A DNA stretch of 10,642 nucleotides from Promethearchaeota archaeon (lineage in GTDB: Archaea > Asgardarchaeota > Lokiarchaeia > Sigynarchaeales > SOKP01). Position numbers and translations under genes: made by a program. Of the stretch, positions 8,201 to 10,642 are shown piece by piece (the stretch's first letter is position 1; each line of letters opens with the position of its first letter). The notes under the pieces were generated by a model. The model saw nothing but the letters and a program-made list of their open reading frames with translations, was not told the origin of the DNA and did not search any database. The stretch spans positions 1 to 10,642 of the forward strand of contig JAHLWT010000132.1 in the NCBI GenBank assembly GCA_019057775.1, read 5' to 3'.

Positions 8201-8709
8201 GTCAAATTGAGCATGCCATAAGATGTCTCTATAATAACTTAGGGGCCAGTCTATATCCAGACGTTAAAGTTTTCACTGAACATCCAGTAATAGAGCTTGG
8301 ACATGGAGTTGGTCCATTTTACAAAACTCCTGATGAGTGCGAATTTCTCAATTGGTTGCGCATGTTTTTAATCTATGAAGAGGAAAATAAGCTCTTTCTT
8401 GCCATGGCCACGCCAAGAAAGTGGTTAAAGGATGGTAAAGCTATAACTGTGGAAAGAGCAGCTACTTATTTTGGAACTCTAGGTTATAAACTGCACTCAA
8501 GAGTTTCCTCTGGAGAAATTGAGGCAGTTTTGAAACCACCGAAGTGTAACTCTCTAAAAGAAGTGGTAATTCGCTTTCGTCATCCAGAGAAAAAATTAAT
8601 GAGGGAAGTTATCGTCAATGGTGCCAGACATCAAGATTACGATGTTGATAAAGAGACCGTGCGCTTGACCAAATTGTCTGATAATATGCGAGTAGTAGCT
8701 AAATACTAA
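5278..8709 (+). CDS. Large cytoplasmic multidomain glycosidase-like protein (5' end interrupted)
   Basis: About 1143 codons if read from GTG 5278; uninterrupted only from 5368 onward. There is no signal peptide or membrane segment, so it should act in the cytoplasm on imported material. Approximate layout: residues 40-220 form a beta-rich, galactose-binding/discoidin-like region (VEWNEPRDVYKIEV, GWIEVDDSWNGRW); 330-620 is beta-sandwich (VVETSWLDREIEY, QFTIRNTT); from about 643 (VPDAIVNDFYKA) to 1030 is a helical segment like the (alpha/alpha)6 barrel of six-hairpin glycosidases, with acidic/aromatic clusters YGPCGNEACWQIRQLDYRGY, NYNLDHGF and LGWFREGAYGPLHL; the rest is a small beta domain (MATPRKWLKDGKAI). 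I cannot assign a CAZy family or pick the catalytic acids. In-frame TAG (5350-5352) and TAA (5365-5367) break the N-terminal region, but sensible coding continues in the same frame on both sides. It is the last gene of the importer operon. Confidence 0.8.
5344..5370 (+). other. Two in-frame stops consistent with a compensating indel pair
   Basis: From GTG 5278 the frame reads sensibly to WWSGK, meets TAG (5350-5352), then TAA (5365-5367), and resumes as GHLIGPSRDKEDVLYWLP in the same frame. Both stops vanish with one indel in GGGAAA (5344-5349) and an opposite one in AAGG (5366-5369). Adding a G and removing an A gives WWSGEIAKRDLGHLIG. Removing an A and adding a G gives WWSGNSQTRFKGHLIG. Homopolymer sequencing errors or real mutations would both fit. 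Confidence 0.7.
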
Positions 8710-8729
8710 ACAACCCGAAGGGCAGAGTG

Positions 8730-8747
8730 CCGCGGCTTTAGCCGTGG
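8730..8747 (+). repeat. GC-rich hairpin resembling an IS200/IS605-type element end
   Basis: CCGCGGCT and AGCCGTGG pair over 8 positions (one G-T) around a two-base TT loop, in otherwise AT-rich sequence just after the glycosidase stop. The core CGGCTTTAGCCGTGGG is of the kind I associate with subterminal hairpins of IS200/IS605 elements and REP-like repeats. No transposase gene or second copy is present in the window, so at most it is a scar or small non-autonomous element. The T-poor tail (TATCTACATTATT) makes it a mediocre terminator, though it could still serve as one at the end of the importer operon. Confidence 0.45.
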
Positions 8748-8773
8748 GTATCTACATTATTACATAACTAATT

Positions 8774-8779
8774 GGAGGG
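8774..8779 (+). promoter_or_regulatory. Ribosome binding site fixing the GTG 8787 start
   Basis: GGAGGG lies 7 bases before GTG 8787. It would sit inside the coding region if the upstream in-frame TTG at 8772 were used, so the GTG is the better start. Confidence 0.75.
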
Positions 8780-8786
8780 TCATATT

Positions 8787-10175
8787 GTGAGAATAGAAAA
8801 AATAGATTTACCTCAAATATCAGATTCTAATAATTATCCCCCCATTACAATAGATGAAATTAATTATCGATATAATAAAATGATACAAAAGATGAATGAA
8901 AAGAATTTATCACAAATAATTGTGTATGGCGATAGGGAACATTGTGCAAATCTTTCGTATCTTACAGGGGGTTACGATTCTAGATTTGAAGAAACGCTCT
9001 TGATCATAAAAAAGAGTGAATTACCTGTATTTATTGTGGGAAACGAAGGTTATAGTTATTCAAATATTAGTTTACTGAAACATGAAAAGGAGCTTTTTCA
9101 AACATTCAGTCTTCAGGGACAGATCCGTGACAGAAAAAGGTATTTAAGTGATATTTTAAAAAAACATGGAATAAATCAAAAGTCTAAGGTTGGTATTATC
9201 GGGCTCAAGTATTATGAAAGTGGCGAGGCCAGAGACCCTGATCACACTTTTGATATTCCTCACTATATTATCAAAGAAATTGAAAAACTGATTCCTCTTA
9301 ATCAGATGGTGAATGCAACAGGTATAATGACTCATCCTGAAAATGGATTAAGATGCAATCTTACCCATCATGAAATAGCAAGATTCGAATTTATGAGCAA
9401 TTATTTATCAAATCAGATGAAGAAGGTTATTAATAGTCTTAAAATAGGTATTAGTGAAGTAGAAGTTCTTTCTGTTTTTGATTTTAAAGGTATTCCTTTT
9501 GTCTTTCATCCTTGTGTTAATTTTGGACCTGAAAGGGTATTATTAGGGGTAGCAAGCCCATCTTTTTCTCGAAACCTAAAGCTTGGCGATGTTGTAACTA
9601 TCGCTCTCGGAGTTGAAGGATCAGCTATAACACGAACAGGATACGCTGTTTCTTCTATAGAGGATTTCTCTGATTCAATGAAAGATATAATTAATGATTT
9701 TTATTTTCCATATTTCAAAGCTCTTAAAGCATGGTATGAATCGATTGGAATTGGGACTCATTCGATAAAAGTTTATGATAGTGTTATGGGTATTATAGGG
9801 GATAAACGTTTTGGAGTTACACTTAATCCAGGACATCAGATACATATGGAAGAATGGATAAATTCACCATTCCGACAAGACTATGATTTTATATTAAAAT
9901 CAGGTATGGCTTTTCAGTGTGATATAATTGCATTTCCTGGTACTTCGTATATTGGTGTACATGTGGAGGATACATTGATTATTGCAGATGATAATCTAAA
10001 GAATAAACTGAAGAAAAAATACCCTCAGACGTGGAAAAGAATCGAGATAAGACGAAATATGTTAAAGAATATACTTGGAATTAACATCGGGAAGGAGGTT
10101 ATGCCATTATCTAATCTGCAGGCAATATTATATCCATTTCTATTAGATCCAAACTATATCATCATTGATAAATAA
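8787..10175 (+). CDS. Creatinase/M24 (Xaa-Pro peptidase) fold protein, metal site degenerate
   Basis: A 462-residue cytoplasmic protein with the two-domain plan of creatinase and Xaa-Pro peptidases. The N-terminal domain shows the family's YGDREHCANLSYLTGG block (about residues 47-62) and RFEETLLII. The C-terminal pita-bread domain shows LGDVVTIALGVEGSAITRTGY (about 266-286), GHQIH (349-353), SGMAFQCDIIAFPG and VHVEDTLII. Active M24 metallopeptidases carry two metal-binding aspartates in the block corresponding to 266-286 and a glutamate in the GMxFTIEPG region. Here the two aspartates are absent and the glutamate position reads CDII; a histidine and the VEDT glutamate remain. It may be a metal-independent hydrolase, as creatinase itself is, or a pseudoenzyme. 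Codon use looks more AT-rich than in the preceding gene, and it is separated from the importer operon by the GC-rich hairpin at 8730-8747, so it may be a separate or acquired unit. Confidence 0.83.
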   Translation: MRIEKIDLPQISDSNNYPPITIDEINYRYNKMIQKMNEKNLSQIIVYGDREHCANLSYLTGGYDSRFEETLLIIKKSELPVFIVGNEGYSYSNISLLKHEKELFQTFSLQGQIRDRKRYLSDILKKHGINQKSKVGIIGLKYYESGEARDPDHTFDIPHYIIKEIEKLIPLNQMVNATGIMTHPENGLRCNLTHHEIARFEFMSNYLSNQMKKVINSLKIGISEVEVLSVFDFKGIPFVFHPCVNFGPERVLLGVASPSFSRNLKLGDVVTIALGVEGSAITRTGYAVSSIEDFSDSMKDIINDFYFPYFKALKAWYESIGIGTHSIKVYDSVMGIIGDKRFGVTLNPGHQIHMEEWINSPFRQDYDFILKSGMAFQCDIIAFPGTSYIGVHVEDTLIIADDNLKNKLKKKYPQTWKRIEIRRNMLKNILGINIGKEVMPLSNLQAILYPFLLDPNYIIIDK

Positions 10176-10208
10176 TTCGAAATATGATTTACAGATTTTC
10201 CAGAACAC

Positions 10209-10236
10209 ACTGAGGAGGTTTAAGAACTCAGTTTTT
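10209..10236 (+). terminator. Probable intrinsic terminator of the M24-like gene
   Basis: ACTGAG (10209-10214) pairs perfectly with CTCAGT (10227-10232) over a 12-base loop. A run of five Ts (10232-10236) overlaps and follows the right arm. It starts 33 bases after the stop at 10175. The stem is short and only half G-C, so termination may be partial. Confidence 0.5.
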
Positions 10237-10360
10237 CCACTGAAAAGCAGATAGAAAATTGCTAAATAAGCGATAAATTAGGTGAAAAAGGTAAGAACTT
10301 GGAAGAAAAAAGGTGAATATCTGAAGAATTTTACTTGTGTTAGCGGTTCTTTGAGAAAAC

Positions 10361-10388
10361 AAAAAATACCCCTTCATGAAAACTGGGG
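10361..10388 (-). terminator. Possible minus-strand intrinsic terminator
   Basis: Read on the minus strand, CCCC (10388-10385) pairs with GGGG (10372-10369). Inside, TTC/GAA adds three pairs around an AT loop with a four-base bulge, and TATTTTTT follows. It begins 10 bases after the stop of the minus-strand ORF at 10399, which is where a terminator for that ORF would be expected. Confidence 0.4.
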
Positions 10389-10398
10389 CTGAATTTAC

Positions 10399-10584
10399 CT
10401 ATGGTATTCTTGGACGACGCACATAGATTAAGGGCTCATCTTGGGTTAGATCTATCTTTGAGACACAGGAGTGCAAGAGCTTAAGATAAAGTTCTTGTTG
10501 GGAAAGTCCTTTGTCCAAACCAAAAATATATGCCAGCTCACTTCTTTTTTTAGTCTTCCTGCTTGAGTTCAAAATAAAAAACAC
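10399..10584 (-). CDS. Unrecognised 61-codon minus-strand ORF, possibly a gene remnant
   Basis: The only minus-strand ORF in the window that does not lie over a real + strand gene. It starts at a GTG with no clear ribosome site and ends in TAG, followed by a terminator-like hairpin. The residues look protein-like: a basic start (RKTKKRSELAYIFGL), a predicted helix (SQQELYLKLLHSC), and a basic, proline-containing tail (YVRRPRIP). It has no domain I can name. The weak start, small size and good tail suggest the surviving C-terminal piece of a longer gene, for example from a mobile element, but I cannot confirm that. It could also be a chance ORF. It occupies the leader region of the next + strand gene. 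Confidence 0.35.
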   Translation of the reverse strand: MFFILNSSRKTKKRSELAYIFGLDKGLSQQELYLKLLHSCVSKIDLTQDEPLIYVRRPRIP

Positions 10585-10601
10585 TGAGGGGAAGTAAAAC
10601 C

Positions 10602-10642
10602 ATGATAAAAATAGAGAAAGATAAATTTCTTATTGATGGCAA
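10602..10642 (+). CDS. Start of a further gene, 3' partial (possible glycoside hydrolase)
   Basis: ATG at 10602 is preceded by GAGGGG (10586-10591) at about 10 bases, a good ribosome site. Thirteen codons are visible before the window ends (MIKIEKDKFLIDG). N-termini of this form, with a short strand and then FLIDGK/N, are common at the start of beta-galactosidase-like and other clan-A glycoside hydrolases. That would fit the locus, but 13 residues are far too few for an assignment. Confidence 0.55.
   Translation, partial: MIKIEKDKFLIDG

Larger units (their letters stand above)
10176..10601. other. 426-base gap between the M24-like gene and the next gene
   Basis: The first part holds a terminator-like hairpin for the M24-like gene (10209-10236). 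From about 10240 to 10360 the sequence is A-rich with stops in all + frames and no recognisable gene or promoter. From 10361 to 10584 there is a minus-strand ORF with a downstream terminator-like hairpin. The final bases contain GAGGGG, the ribosome site of the next + gene. I saw no convincing sigma-70 promoter for that gene. Confidence 0.6.

Noticed and set aside
8772..8786. TTG start for the M24-like gene
   Set aside because: It would place the GGAGGG ribosome site within the coding sequence. GTG 8787 has that site at 7 bases.
10176..10601. CRISPR repeats, tRNA or riboswitch in the longest gap
   Set aside because: No regularly spaced direct repeats, no cloverleaf-like pattern and no riboswitch core that I can recognise.

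Overview
The window reads as part of a carbohydrate-utilisation locus of an AT-rich bacterium (roughly 40% GC by eye). Genes are closely packed on the + strand, with strong AGGAG-type ribosome binding sites and several GTG starts. The solute-binding protein has a cleavable signal peptide and no lipobox cysteine. That fits a diderm with a periplasm, or a Thermotogota/Atribacterota-like anaerobe, better than a typical monoderm Bacillota. This placement is an inference; there is no rRNA or marker gene here.

Layout, left to right: (1) the 3' part of a DegT/DnrJ/EryC1/StrS PLP-dependent sugar aminotransferase, running in from the left edge to 1156; (2) a hydroxypyruvate-isomerase-like TIM-barrel sugar isomerase/epimerase, 1192-2004; (3) a 128-base gap holding a hairpin; (4) a CUT1-type ABC sugar importer made of a binding protein (2133-3455) and two permeases (3517-4407 and 4404-5252), with a strong hairpin between binding protein and first permease; (5) a very large gene (5278-8709, about 1143 codons) for a cytoplasmic multidomain protein with a probable six-hairpin glycosidase core. 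Its 5' end carries two in-frame stops that a pair of compensating single-base indels would remove; (6) a short gap with a GC-rich hairpin resembling an IS200/IS605-type end; (7) a creatinase/M24-fold protein (8787-10175) that has lost recognisable metal ligands; (8) a 426-base gap with a likely + strand terminator and a minus-strand ORF with its own terminator-like hairpin; (9) the first codons of another + strand gene at 10602.

A coherent reading is that the importer brings in an oligosaccharide or glycoside, the large intracellular enzyme cleaves it, and the isomerase and aminotransferase act on the released sugar. No ATPase for the importer and no regulator lie in the window. The substrate cannot be read from the sequence. 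No CRISPR array, tRNA, rRNA or complete mobile element was seen.
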